A DNA stretch of 64,000 nt, taken from positions 186,001 to 250,000 of the forward strand of contig NZ_BSDE01000003.1 of NCBI RefSeq assembly GCF_030268085.1, written 5' to 3'. Under the pieces are notes generated by a model, which worked only from the letters and a program-made list of their open reading frames with translations, was not told the DNA's origin and made no database searches. Positions 25,462 to 36,709 of the stretch are shown here, one piece after another; within the stretch, counting starts at the first letter, position 1, and each line of letters opens with the position of its first letter. The stretch comes from Geothrix limicola. GTDB lineage: Bacteria > Acidobacteriota > Holophagae > Holophagales > Holophagaceae. The translations under genes were made by a program, and so were the position numbers.

Positions 25462-26700
25462 ATGTACGAAGTGATCCGAACCTCAGACCCCGCCGTGTTC
25501 CAGGCCCTGGAACTGGAAGTCCAGCGCCAGCGGCATCACCTGGAACTCATCGCGTCTGAAAACTACGCCTCCCGCGCGGTCATGCAGTCCATGGGCTCCC
25601 ACTTCACCAACAAGTACGCCGAGGGCTACCCGGGCAAGCGCTACTACGGCGGCTGCGGCCAGGTGGACATCATCGAGAACCTGGCCCGGGATCGCGCCAA
25701 GGAGATCTTCGGCGCCGAACATGTGAATGTGCAGCCTCACAGCGGCGCCCAGGCCAACATGGCCGTCTACCTCGCCGCCCTCAAGCCCGGCGACACGGTC
25801 ATGGGCCTCGATCTGGCCCACGGCGGCCACCTCACCCACGGCCACCCCCTGAACAGCTCTGGCATCCTCTACAAGTTCGTGCCCTACCACGTGAAGAAAG
25901 AAGACGAACGCGTGGACATGGACGAGGTCCGCAGCCTGGCCCTGCAGCACCGCCCCAAGATGATCGTGGTCGGCGCCTCGGCCTACAGCCGCACCTGGGA
26001 TTTCCCCCTCTTCCGCCAGATCTGCGACGAGGTGGGCGCCATGCTCATGGTGGACATGGCCCACATCGCGGGCCTCGTGGCCACCGGGCATCACCCGAGC
26101 CCCGTGCCCCACGCGGATTTCGTCACCTCGACCACGCACAAGACCCTCCGCGGTCCCCGCGGCGGCATCATCCTTTGCAAATCCCAGTACGCGAAGGATC
26201 TCGACCGCGCGGTCTTCCCGGGCGTCCAGGGCGGCCCGCTCATGCACGTCATCGCCGCCAAGGCCGTGGCCTTCCATGAGATCCTGCAGCCCGAATTCAA
26301 GGCCTACAGCGGCCAGGTGATCCGCAACGCCCACGCCCTCGCCAAGGGCCTGCAGGAGCGCGGCTGGCGCATCGTCAGCGGCGGCACGGACAACCACCTC
26401 TTCCTCGTCGATCTGCGCGATCACGGCCTGCTGGGCCATGAAGCCGAGGAATGCCTGGGCCGCGCCGGCATGACCACCAACAAGAACGGCATCCCCTTCG
26501 ATCCCAACCCGCCCCTCAAGCCCTCGGGCGTCCGCCTGGGCAGCCCCGCCCTCACGACCCGCGGCATGAAGGAGGAGGAGATGGATCACATCGCCCGCTT
26601 CTTCGACGTGACCCTCCGCCACCGGGCCGACGACAGCACCTTCGCGCGGGTGCGCCAGGAAGTCTTCCACCTGACCGACCAGTTCCCCATTCCCGAGTAG
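25462..26700 (+). CDS. glyA: Serine hydroxymethyltransferase
   Basis: GlyA converts serine and tetrahydrofolate to glycine and methylene-THF, feeding one-carbon units. [15 protein letters not shown] and [14 protein letters not shown] are at the N-terminus, [11 protein letters not shown] follows, and the PLP lysine is K227 in [14 protein letters not shown]. The length of 412 aa is standard. It is divergent from purB, both serving purine supply. No glycine riboswitch is recognisable in the 117-bp gap. Confidence 0.97.
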   Translation: MYEVIRTSDPAVFQALELEVQRQRHHLELIASENYASRAVMQSMGSHFTNKYAEGYPGKRYYGGCGQVDIIENLARDRAKEIFGAEHVNVQPHSGAQANMAVYLAALKPGDTVMGLDLAHGGHLTHGHPLNSSGILYKFVPYHVKKEDERVDMDEVRSLALQHRPKMIVVGASAYSRTWDFPLFRQICDEVGAMLMVDMAHIAGLVATGHHPSPVPHADFVTSTTHKTLRGPRGGIILCKSQYAKDLDRAVFPGVQGGPLMHVIAAKAVAFHEILQPEFKAYSGQVIRNAHALAKGLQERGWRIVSGGTDNHLFLVDLRDHGLLGHEAEECLGRAGMTTNKNGIPFDPNPPLKPSGVRLGSPALTTRGMKEEEMDHIARFFDVTLRHRADDSTFARVRQEVFHLTDQFPIPE

Positions 26701-26703
26701 TCC

Positions 26704-28752
26704 ATGACCGAGCGCCCGGGCCCAGCCGTCCCTCCGCCCCAGGAGAGGGGCGGCTCGGTCCGGGTGCTTCAGGTCCTGGCGCTGGCCCTGGTTTTCCTGG
26801 CGACGGCGAAGATCCCGCTCGCCTCGGGCCTGACCTTCCAGGCCTACCTCTTCTGGCCCGCCGCCGCGTTATCCCACACCGCCTTCTTTGTGCTGGGACG
26901 AAGGGCCTGGTGGGGCCTCGCCCTCGGCAGCCTCCTCCTCAACCTCACGGGATGGCTGCCCTGGCCGCACGCTCTCGCCATGGCGGCCCTGCAAACCTTC
27001 GGACCCTGGGCCGCCTGGCGGATCATGGTCCGGCTGGGCTGTCCTCATCCGGATTTGAGCCGCACCCGAGATCTGGTTCGTTGGCTCGGCACGGCCCTGC
27101 TTTCCAGCGCCCTCTTTTCGGCCTGCCTGGGATCGGTCATCGTGGGCCTGAACCTCCCGGGTCACGGCTTCCCCCACGCCGTGGCCACTGCCTTCTCCTG
27201 GTTCCTCGGGGACCTGACGGCCATCCTGTGCCTGGGCCCCTGGATCCTTCACTTCGTTCCGGCCTGGATGGAAGCCGAGACAGGCCCGCCTCAGGTCGGC
27301 CCCACCCCGCCCCTCGCGGCCAAGCTTCTGGTCGGGGCCTTCTGCCTGTTGCTGCTCTTCGGGGGGCGCATCAATCCAGGCCTCTCCGGGGACTTCAGGC
27401 TCGCCCTTCAGTTCGCCCTCGTGCTGCCGGTCCTGTGGATGGCCCTCCGCTTCGGCCCGCGGGACAGCAGCGCCGGAGTGGCCTTGTTGTCCCTCGCCTT
27501 CCTCGCCCACCTCGGTGCCTTCGGGTCCAAGCTGCCGGACGAGGCCTTCCGTTTTTCCCAGCTCCACCTGCTGGTTCTGGCCCTGGCCGCGCTTGTCACC
27601 TCCGCGGTGGCCGAAGAATCCCGACTCGCCCACCAGGCATTGCAAGCAAGGGATTTACAAGCCCTACGCATGGAGGCGGTCGGCACCCTGGCCGGAGGTC
27701 TCGTCCACGAATTCAACAACCAGTTGACAGTGGTCTTCGGCAATCTCGACCGGTTACAGGACCTTTTGCCGGCGGAGAGCCAAGCCTCCCTGTTCGTTCA
27801 AAAGCTGGACGAGGCCGCCTTTTCCCTTGGCCAGACGGTGCAGCAGTTGAAGGCCCTCTCCCACCAGGTCCCCCTGCAGGCCCACCCCCAGCCCCTCCGG
27901 GAGGCTCTGGGTCCCTTTTTCCAGCGGACGGGCGACCTGCCTGCCCGCATCTCCTTCGAGCTGGCCCTCGAGGAGGGGCTGGTGGTCAGCCTCGACCCCG
28001 ACCTCCTGAACCAGACCCTGCAGCACCTCCTGGCTAATAGTCTGGACGCCATTCCCGACCGGGGCCGCATCAAGCTGCAGGCCTGGCACGAAGAAGACTC
28101 GGTTCACCTTACTTTGGAGGACAACGGCACGGGCATGAGCCCCGAAATCCTGCGCCGGGCCTGTGACCCCTTCTTTTCCACCAAGCCCATGGCCAAGGGT
28201 CGCGGGCTCGGTCTCTCCTTCGCGTTCTCCCTCGCCCGCCAGATGGGTGGGCGGCTCAGCCTGGAGAGCCATCCTGGCGAGGGCACCCGCGCCGAGCTGG
28301 TCTTCCCCCTCGATCGGACCGCACCGGCCCCGCTGAAGACCGCGCCCGGGGCCCCCAAGTCCCGGCGGATCCTGCTCGCCGACGACGAGGCCGGGATCCG
28401 GGAATTGACCCGGGAATTCCTTGAAAGCGAAGGCTTCCACGTGTCCGAAGCCGCCGATGGCCAGGAGGCCCTGGAACGCTTCGAATCCGACCCCGAGGCC
28501 TGGGATCTCGTCATCCTGGACCTGGTCATGCCCCGACTAGGCGGCGCCGAAGTGCTGAGCCGGATCGAAGCCCTCCGCCCCGATCTCCCCGCCCTGATGA
28601 TCAGCGGCTACAGTTCGGAGGCGCGGCCCAACCTCTTGAACGGCCCCCACCGGCGTTTCCTGACCAAGCCCTTCCGGTTGCATGAATTGGCCGAAACCCT
28701 CGACACCCTCGGGCTGCGGGGCTCCGGAAAGGACACCCCCCATGGAGAGTGA
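26704..28752 (+). CDS. MASE1-type hybrid sensor histidine kinase with receiver domain
   Basis: A 682-aa membrane kinase. Residues about 20-300 form eight or so helices of the MASE1 sensor kind. The phospho-acceptor is H335 in GGLVHEFNNQL. The ATP lid has NQTLQHLLANSLDAIP (N box), DNGTGM (473-478) and GRGLGLS (499-505). The C-terminal receiver (about 555-670) has the DD pair 560-561, phospho-acceptor D606 in VILDLVMP and K655 in LTKPF. No separate response regulator with an output domain is beside it, so the target is unknown. It starts 3 bp after glyA. Confidence 0.9.
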   Translation: MTERPGPAVPPPQERGGSVRVLQVLALALVFLATAKIPLASGLTFQAYLFWPAAALSHTAFFVLGRRAWWGLALGSLLLNLTGWLPWPHALAMAALQTFGPWAAWRIMVRLGCPHPDLSRTRDLVRWLGTALLSSALFSACLGSVIVGLNLPGHGFPHAVATAFSWFLGDLTAILCLGPWILHFVPAWMEAETGPPQVGPTPPLAAKLLVGAFCLLLLFGGRINPGLSGDFRLALQFALVLPVLWMALRFGPRDSSAGVALLSLAFLAHLGAFGSKLPDEAFRFSQLHLLVLALAALVTSAVAEESRLAHQALQARDLQALRMEAVGTLAGGLVHEFNNQLTVVFGNLDRLQDLLPAESQASLFVQKLDEAAFSLGQTVQQLKALSHQVPLQAHPQPLREALGPFFQRTGDLPARISFELALEEGLVVSLDPDLLNQTLQHLLANSLDAIPDRGRIKLQAWHEEDSVHLTLEDNGTGMSPEILRRACDPFFSTKPMAKGRGLGLSFAFSLARQMGGRLSLESHPGEGTRAELVFPLDRTAPAPLKTAPGAPKSRRILLADDEAGIRELTREFLESEGFHVSEAADGQEALERFESDPEAWDLVILDLVMPRLGGAEVLSRIEALRPDLPALMISGYSSEARPNLLNGPHRRFLTKPFRLHELAETLDTLGLRGSGKDTPHGE

Positions 28753-29179
28753 CGGCCTCTTCGTGTACGGCACCCTGCGTGAAGGCGGGTCGAACCACGG
28801 TTGGTTGATGCGCACCCACCCCCAGGGCCTGACCCGTGCCTGGGCGGCCGGGCGGCTCTTCCACCTTCCTGCGGGTTACCCGGCCCTGGTGCCTAGCCCC
28901 GAACCCCCCGACGGTCCACCGGGCCCAGGCTGGGTCCGCGGGGACTTCGTCGGTTACGACGACGAGGCCGACCTCGACTCCGCCCTGGCCGATCTGGATC
29001 CCCTCGAAGGGGTGGAAGAAGGCCTCTTCACCCGCGAAATTCGCCCGGTGATCCTCGATGGCGGCCAGCACTACCGGGCCTGGGTCTACGTGTTCCATGT
29101 GGAACGCCTGCCCCGGCTGGAACGGGAGGCCGTGGAGCTGCTAAATGGGGATTGGACGAGCTGGTTGAATGGCGAATAA
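28742..29179 (+). CDS. Gamma-glutamylcyclotransferase-fold (AIG2-like) protein
   Basis: A 145-aa protein with the GGCT-fold start FVYGTLREGGSNHGWL and the mid-chain DLDPLEGVEEG, where the conserved acidic residue of the fold resides, followed by RAWVYVF. Members cyclise gamma-glutamyl amines or have no known activity. The start overlaps the kinase stop by 11 bp. A ParB-type palindrome variant (29091-29106) lies in its 3' part. It marks the left border of the AT-rich island. Confidence 0.8.
   Translation: MESDGLFVYGTLREGGSNHGWLMRTHPQGLTRAWAAGRLFHLPAGYPALVPSPEPPDGPPGPGWVRGDFVGYDDEADLDSALADLDPLEGVEEGLFTREIRPVILDGGQHYRAWVYVFHVERLPRLEREAVELLNGDWTSWLNGE
29091..29106. other. parS-like palindrome, variant
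   Basis: TGTTCCATGTGGAACG differs from the perfect copies (GTTCCACGTGGAAC core) at one core base (C to T). It lies within the GGCT-fold gene, 9 kb from dnaA. The match is close enough to be a weaker ParB site. Confidence 0.5.
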
Positions 29180-29195
29180 TTAACGAAAATCCGTC

Positions 29196-29225
29196 TTGAC
29201 TTTTTTATCGCAATCCAGCATGTTA
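29196..29225 (+). promoter_or_regulatory. Putative sigma70 promoter of the structured-RNA candidate
   Basis: TTGACT (29196-29201), then 17-18 bases of AT-rich spacer, then CATGTT/ATGTTA as a weak -10. It stands at the start of the low-GC island, on the plus strand, about 6-10 bases before the folded RNA region. Confidence 0.4.
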
Positions 29226-29230
29226 GGCTA

Positions 29231-29324
29231 CGCGTGAGCGCCACTCATTCCCGAAAACCACGGTTCACCCGTGGCAACCCCCAGAGGGTAGCCCAACAGG
29301 GCCTAGGGTTGAGGGCGCTTTTTT
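29231..29324 (+). ncRNA. Candidate structured RNA next to the DUF3800 gene
   Basis: A compact fold is visible. A closing stem agcgcc (29237-29242) pairs with ggcgct (29314-29319) and continues as ctca/tgag after a bulged A. Inside are a hairpin ccacgg-ttcac-ccgtgg (29258-29274), a stem aaccc (29276-29280) with gggtt (29306-29310), and a small hairpin gccc-aaca-gggc (29291-29302). The closing stem is followed by TTTTTT, so it also looks like a terminator ending an RNA of about 90 nt made from the plus strand. Its complement would be the 3' UTR of the DUF3800 gene. From memory, Rfam and comparative surveys list RNA motifs named after DUF3800 genes. I could not match a specific one. Confidence 0.55.
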
Positions 29325-30045
29325 ATTTTCGAAATCGAAAATGCCAACTCGAGAACCCGTGTTCCTCAATTGGGTGGGCTAAGCTTCGAATTTTAAGATT
29401 CATTTCGATATGAGCGCAAAGCGCCAACTTTGCACTGCAAGCATTCGCTGCCAGTTCTTTGCCATTCACTCGAAAGCCGATTGCCCCCATAAAAACATCG
29501 GCCATTTGAATCAAGTCGTGTTCTTTTGAATTCAGAGGTACCACATCTCTTAGTGGGTTTTGAGGCAAACCATATCTCTTGACTAAACCTCTATTCATTA
29601 TGGTTTTAAAATCACTCAATGAATACGAAGTGCTTCTTTGATCAAGAAATAACGAAAATCGATCACCCACTTTTAGATATTTCCCAAACCGATGTAAAAC
29701 AAATTGATACATCATTTTATAAAATGTGGTTTCAGCATTGCCTGCGCTATATTTTTTATGGTCATATTGATGACTATCTATTACCAGCGCATGAAAATGA
29801 GCTACATCATCAAGAAACAATTGCGAGCCTATGTCAACAAATTGAACATATTGTTCGCGTTTTTGGTTCTTCACCTTTGTCCACTTCAACTCTTTGCTCA
29901 TATTTGTTGAAGATCTAAAGGTTTTAATTTTTTCTATTATTGCTGATTCGTGTTTCCTATTTAAAATCAAGCCGCCTATTACATGGTAACGATCAGAAAT
30001 ACATGATTCGTCACAATAGATCTGATAATAGGCGCTTTCAGACAT
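29323..30045 (-). CDS. DUF3800 protein
   Basis: A 240-aa protein of the DUF3800 family, thought to have an RNase H-like fold. The first acidic site is YYQIYCDESCISD near the N-terminus, a second is LFLDQRSTS mid-chain, and the last is DLIQMADVFMGAIG. The function is unknown. The gene is strikingly AT-rich and uses codons unlike its GC-rich neighbours, a sign of transfer. The ATG at 30045 is 9 bases after the gyrA stop, so it rides on the gyr transcript. An in-frame TTG at 30057 is the alternative start. The stop abuts the T-run of the convergent structured RNA. Confidence 0.8.
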   Translation of the reverse strand: MSESAYYQIYCDESCISDRYHVIGGLILNRKHESAIIEKIKTFRSSTNMSKELKWTKVKNQKREQYVQFVDIGSQLFLDDVAHFHALVIDSHQYDHKKYSAGNAETTFYKMMYQFVLHRFGKYLKVGDRFSLFLDQRSTSYSLSDFKTIMNRGLVKRYGLPQNPLRDVVPLNSKEHDLIQMADVFMGAIGFRVNGKELAANACSAKLALCAHIEMNLKIRSLAHPIEEHGFSSWHFRFRK

Positions 30046-30053
30046 TTCGACGT

Positions 30054-32663
30054 TCAATCCAATGACAGCTTTGGTTGAACCCCACCTTCATCGGGGCCCG
30101 GGTGCGCCACTTCGGTTTCACCCAGATCCTCTTCCTCGTCCAGGGCCATGGCGCTGGCGTCGATCTTGGCCAGACCCACCACCCGGTCCTCGGCACTGGC
30201 CAGCTTGAGCAGGCCGACGCCCTGGGCATTGCGGCCCGTCTTGCGGACCTCGTCGATGAGGAAGCGGATGACCATGCCTTCCTGGCTGATGAGCAGGCAC
30301 CCTTCGCCAGGCTTGACGAGCTTGAAGCCCACCACGTGGCCGTTGCGAACCCCGGCGCGGATATTGATGACGCCCGTGCCGCCCCGGCCCTGGAGCCGGT
30401 AGTCCTGGAGGAGGCTGCGCTTGCCGTAGCCCTTTTCGCAGACCGTCAGGAGCATGCCGTGATCCTCGGTGCTTTCGTCGGGCTCGATGCCTTCGGGCAG
30501 GTCCGGCAGGGGATCGGCCACTTCCATATCCACGATGTGATCGCCCTTCGCGAGCTTCATGCCGCGAACGCCCGTGGTGGCGCGACCCGTGGCCCGCACG
30601 TCCTCCTCGGGGAAGCGGATGGCCTTGCCCTGGGCCGTGGCCAGCACGATCTGCTGGGAACCCGTCGAGCGCCGCACGGCCACCAGGCTGTTGCCGTCAT
30701 CGATGTTGAGGGCGATGAGGCCGTTGGCCCGGATGTTGGCGTAGGCCGCCAGGCTGGACTTCTTCACGGTGCCGTCGCTGGTGGCGAAGACCAGGTTTTC
30801 GCCCTCGGGGAAGTCCCGGATGGCCATGAGGGTGACGACGTTCTCCCCGTCCTTCAGCGAGATGAGGTTGCGGATGTGCTTGCCGCGGGTGGAGGCGGCG
30901 GCCTCAGGCAGGTCGTAGACCTTGAGGGCGTAGACAATGCCCTTGTCCGTGAAGGCCATGAGGGTGTCGTGGGCCTTGGTCATGAAGAGCTGTTCGACGA
31001 AATCCTCGTCCTTCGTCTTCATGCCCACCTTGCCCTTGCCCCCGCGGCGCTGGCGCCGGTAGGCCGTGAGATCGGTGCGCTTGATGTAGCCGGCCTTGGA
31101 CATGGTGACGACCATCGGGTCGTCGGGAACCACGTCCTCCATGCGGATCTCGCCGGAGTAGCCGACGATTTCCGTGCGGCGGTCGTTGCCGAACTGCTCG
31201 GCCACCTGCTGCAGCTCTTCCTTGATGACCTTCAAGAGCAGCTTCTCGTCCGCCAAAATGGCCTTGAGACGGGCGATGAGCTTTTCGATCTCGGCCAGTT
31301 CCTCGAGGATCTTCTCGCGCTCCAGGCCCGTGAGGCGCTGGAGGCGCATGTCCAGGATGGCCTGGGCCTGGATGGCGGACAGGCAGAGGCTGGGGTCCTT
31401 CTTGATGGCCGCGGCGGTGGCGAAGGCACCGGCCATGAGGCCGGCCTTGGCCTCCTCAGGGCTCTTGGCGGCGCGGATGAGCTTGATGACCGCGTCCAGG
31501 TGATCGAGGGCGATCTTGAGGCCCAGCAGGACATGGTGCCGCTCCTCGGCCTTGCGGAGCTGGAAGAGGGTCCGGCGGGTGACGACCTCGCGGCGGAAAC
31601 CGATGAACTCCTGCAGCACCTCGCGCAGGGTGCAGATGCGCGGCTGCCCGTTCACGATGGCGAGCATGGTGATGGGGAAGCTGTTCTGGAGCTGGGTCTG
31701 CTGGTAGAGCTGGTTCAGGACGATGTCGCTGGGCTCGTTCTTCTTGAGCTCGATGACCAGGCGGATGCCCTCGCGATCGCTCTCATCCCGCAGGTCGCTG
31801 ATGCCGTCGATCTTCTTGTCGCGCACCAGCTCGGCGATCTTCTCGATGAGGGTGGATTTGTTCACCTGGTAGGGCAGTTCGGTGAACACGATCTGCTCGC
31901 GGTCGCCCGCCCGCTTGATCTGCTCCACGTGGGCCTTGCCGCGGACGACGCAGCGGCCACGGCCGGTGCGGTAGGCGTCCAGCACGCCCTCGGTGCCAAG
32001 CATGAGGCCGCCGCCGGGGAAATCGGGGCCCTTGATGTGGGCCATCAGGCCTTCGAGGCCGAGGCTGGGCTGGTCGATCAGATCCACCAGGGCGTTGCAG
32101 CATTCCCGCAGGTTGTGGGGGGGGATGCTGGTGGCCATGCCCACGGCGATGCCCTGGGAGCCGTTGACCAGCAGGTTGGGGAACCGCGAGGGCAGGACGA
32201 GGGGCTCCTCCATGCTGCCGTCATAGTTGGGCCCGAAATCCACCGTGTCCTGGTCGATGTCGCCCATCATCTCGTTGGCGAGGCGGGAGAGGCGGGCTTC
32301 GGTGTAGCGCATGGCCGCGGGGCTGTCACCGTCGATGGAGCCGAAGTTGCCCTGGCCATCCACCAGCACGTGGCGCATGGAGAAGGGCTGGGCCATGCGG
32401 ACGAGGGTGTCGTAGATGGCGGAGTCGCCATGGGGATGGTACTTACCCATCACGTCACCGACCGTGCGGGCGGACTTCTTGTAGGCCCGGTTCCAGTCGT
32501 TCCCGGCCTCCTTCATGGCGAACAGCACCCGGCGATGGACGGGTTTGAGGCCGTCGCGGACATCGGGCAGGGCCCGGCCGACGATGACGCTCATGGCGTA
32601 GTCCAGGTAGGACTTCCGCATTTCCTTTTCAATTTCCAGGGGCTCGATTCGATTCTGATTCAT
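30054..32663 (-). CDS. gyrA: DNA gyrase subunit A
   Basis: GyrA cuts and rejoins DNA in the gyrase heterotetramer. The catalytic tyrosine is Y120 in [11 protein letters not shown]. The quinolone region [13 protein letters not shown] keeps S81 and D85, the susceptible-type residues. The gyrase box of the C-terminal beta-pinwheel is present as QRRGGKGK. The length of 869 aa is standard. It follows gyrB by 54 bp, with a ParB-type palindrome in the gap. The acidic tail ends ...KLSLD just before the foreign DUF3800 gene. Confidence 0.97.
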   Translation of the reverse strand: MNQNRIEPLEIEKEMRKSYLDYAMSVIVGRALPDVRDGLKPVHRRVLFAMKEAGNDWNRAYKKSARTVGDVMGKYHPHGDSAIYDTLVRMAQPFSMRHVLVDGQGNFGSIDGDSPAAMRYTEARLSRLANEMMGDIDQDTVDFGPNYDGSMEEPLVLPSRFPNLLVNGSQGIAVGMATSIPPHNLRECCNALVDLIDQPSLGLEGLMAHIKGPDFPGGGLMLGTEGVLDAYRTGRGRCVVRGKAHVEQIKRAGDREQIVFTELPYQVNKSTLIEKIAELVRDKKIDGISDLRDESDREGIRLVIELKKNEPSDIVLNQLYQQTQLQNSFPITMLAIVNGQPRICTLREVLQEFIGFRREVVTRRTLFQLRKAEERHHVLLGLKIALDHLDAVIKLIRAAKSPEEAKAGLMAGAFATAAAIKKDPSLCLSAIQAQAILDMRLQRLTGLEREKILEELAEIEKLIARLKAILADEKLLLKVIKEELQQVAEQFGNDRRTEIVGYSGEIRMEDVVPDDPMVVTMSKAGYIKRTDLTAYRRQRRGGKGKVGMKTKDEDFVEQLFMTKAHDTLMAFTDKGIVYALKVYDLPEAAASTRGKHIRNLISLKDGENVVTLMAIRDFPEGENLVFATSDGTVKKSSLAAYANIRANGLIALNIDDGNSLVAVRRSTGSQQIVLATAQGKAIRFPEEDVRATGRATTGVRGMKLAKGDHIVDMEVADPLPDLPEGIEPDESTEDHGMLLTVCEKGYGKRSLLQDYRLQGRGGTGVINIRAGVRNGHVVGFKLVKPGEGCLLISQEGMVIRFLIDEVRKTGRNAQGVGLLKLASAEDRVVGLAKIDASAMALDEEEDLGETEVAHPGPDEGGVQPKLSLD

Positions 32664-32674
32664 GGTTCTTCCGA

Positions 32675-32690
32675 TGTTCTACGTGGAACG
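32675..32690. other. parS-like palindrome, variant, between gyrB and gyrA
   Basis: TGTTCTACGTGGAACG differs from the perfect sites by one core base (C to T). It lies in the 54-bp gap between gyrB and gyrA, 4 kb from the dnaN-dnaA region. Confidence 0.55.
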
Positions 32691-32717
32691 CTGCTCGACC
32701 GGTTGTAAAACAAGGGC

Positions 32718-35276
<2,559 letters not shown>

Positions 35277-35317
35277 TCACTTGGTTGGGTACGGTGAAAT
35301 GCGGTGCTGCAGGCGCC

Positions 35318-36451
35318 TCAGGCGGTGGCGCTGTTGGCGAAGCGGACGGGCATGAGGACATAGCGGAAGCTGAAATCCTCGAGGCTGGGCGACATGAAGA
35401 CGCCCTGGCCGACCTCGTCCTTGAACTGGTAGACCACTTCCTCGCCCGGGAGCCGCTCCAGCAGCTCCGTGAGGTAGTCGATGTTGAAGGCCAGTTCGAA
35501 GGGATGTTCCTCGCCCGTGAAGGGCAGCGTCGCCTGGTTCACGCCTTCGTCGGGATGCTGGAAGACCGTGCGCAGGTTGGGGAATTCGTAGAACAGGCGC
35601 ACGTTCTTGTTGTAGTCATCCTTCTTCAGGCCGACGAAGCGCAGGGTGCGCAGGAAGACTTCGCGGTCCATGATGACGCGCTTGGGCAGCTCGGCGGGCA
35701 GCACCTTCTCGTAGGCCGGGTAGTTGCCGGTAACGAGGCGGGTGCTGAACTTCAGGCCGGGCTGATCGAGGAAGAGGGTCGTGCCGTCCCAGCAGAGTTC
35801 CACCTCGCCCTCATCGCCCAGCAGGGTAGGAATAAGGTCCAGGGCGCGCTTGGGGACGATGAGCCGCACCTCGTCCTTCAGCTTCGTGTCGCAGGGCACT
35901 TCGGCCACCGCCAGACGGAAGCCGTCCGTGGAGACGACGCGGACATGGTGCTTGGACAGGTGCAGCAACACGGCAGACAGCGTGGGCTTGGTGGCGTCCT
36001 TGCTCACGGCGATCGATCCCAGCTGGATGGCGCGCTTGAAGCGCAGCACGGGGATCTTCACGACGGGCAGTTCCTTGCCAGGGGCGGGAAGTTCAGGGAA
36101 GCCCTCGCCGGGTTGGATGTTGTGCTCGGAGTTCATGCCCTTGGCGCGCAGCCAGAGACGGCCGCCCGCATCCGGACATTCGAGGCTGAGGATGCCTTCA
36201 GGGAAGACCCGCACGGTCTCGATGAACTTCTTCCCAGGCACAGCCATGGTCCATTCGCCCTGCCCTTCGCCAGGCACGGTGGCTTCAAAGGCCAGTTCCA
36301 TGTCTGTCGCCTTCATCACCACTTCCTTGGGACGGACGTCCACGAGGATGTGCTGAAGGATCGGAAGGGTCACCCGGCGGTCGAGGGCATGCTTCAGCAG
36401 ACCCAGAGTCCGGTCCAGACGATCCTTGGAAACCTGTAACTGAAGATTCAT
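35318..36451 (-). CDS. dnaN: DNA polymerase III beta subunit (sliding clamp)
   Basis: A 377-aa ring-clamp protein that tethers Pol III. Three clamp domains are recognisable. The first starts MNLQLQVSKDRL, the second has KDATKPTLSAVLLHL and VSTDGFRLAV, and the third ends FRYVLMPVR, the conserved clamp terminus. It lies between dnaA and gyrB on the same strand, the classical origin arrangement. recF is not between dnaN and gyrB, unlike E. coli or B. subtilis. Confidence 0.97.
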   Translation of the reverse strand: MNLQLQVSKDRLDRTLGLLKHALDRRVTLPILQHILVDVRPKEVVMKATDMELAFEATVPGEGQGEWTMAVPGKKFIETVRVFPEGILSLECPDAGGRLWLRAKGMNSEHNIQPGEGFPELPAPGKELPVVKIPVLRFKRAIQLGSIAVSKDATKPTLSAVLLHLSKHHVRVVSTDGFRLAVAEVPCDTKLKDEVRLIVPKRALDLIPTLLGDEGEVELCWDGTTLFLDQPGLKFSTRLVTGNYPAYEKVLPAELPKRVIMDREVFLRTLRFVGLKKDDYNKNVRLFYEFPNLRTVFQHPDEGVNQATLPFTGEEHPFELAFNIDYLTELLERLPGEEVVYQFKDEVGQGVFMSPSLEDFSFRYVLMPVRFANSATA

Positions 36452-36487
36452 GAATCACCCTTGATGATGCTGAGGACCTGGGCAACC

Positions 36488-36709
36488 TGTGGAAAGACGT
36501 GTCAAAGCCCTATCCTACCGGAGTTTCACTGCCTGGGACAGGCTGTGGAAAGCGCCTGGATGCCTGCGGAACAAAGCCCTCGGGGCCGTCTGGCGGGGCA
36601 GGAAGCGCCCGGGTGTGGATCCAGATGGACAGGGGCCTGTGGAAAAGACCATAACAACAGGTAAATCAGTGGATGCTGTTCAGTAAAGCCTGGACCATCC
36701 TGTGGAATT
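36488..36709 (-). other. DnaA-box cluster, candidate oriC or dnaN promoter zone
   Basis: Five same-direction TGTGGA-type sites occur in 222 bp: TGTGGAAAG at 36488 and 36544, TGTGGATCC at 36614, TGTGGAAAA at 36638 and TGTGGAATT at 36701, the last within the dnaA 3' end. Read on the complementary strand the 36638 box is TTTTCCACA, a full match to the E. coli-style consensus TTWTNCACA. The rest are one or two bases off. The dnaA-dnaN gap (36452-36665) carries four of them. An AT-rich unwinding element is not obvious. Confidence 0.65.

Noticed and set aside
29258-29274. A hairpin with a TTCAC loop resembling a tRNA T-arm
   Set aside because: No acceptor, D or anticodon arms fit around it; it is better explained as one helix of the structured RNA.
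29619-29918. Open frame on the plus strand opposite the DUF3800 gene
   Set aside because: It is antisense to a recognisable protein family and has no ribosome site or recognisable domain.
29211-30061. The 7-mer CAATCCA at both edges of the AT-rich island (29211 and 30055), as a target-site duplication
   Set aside because: A 7-base match is too short without an empty-site comparison, and the right copy lies inside gyrA.
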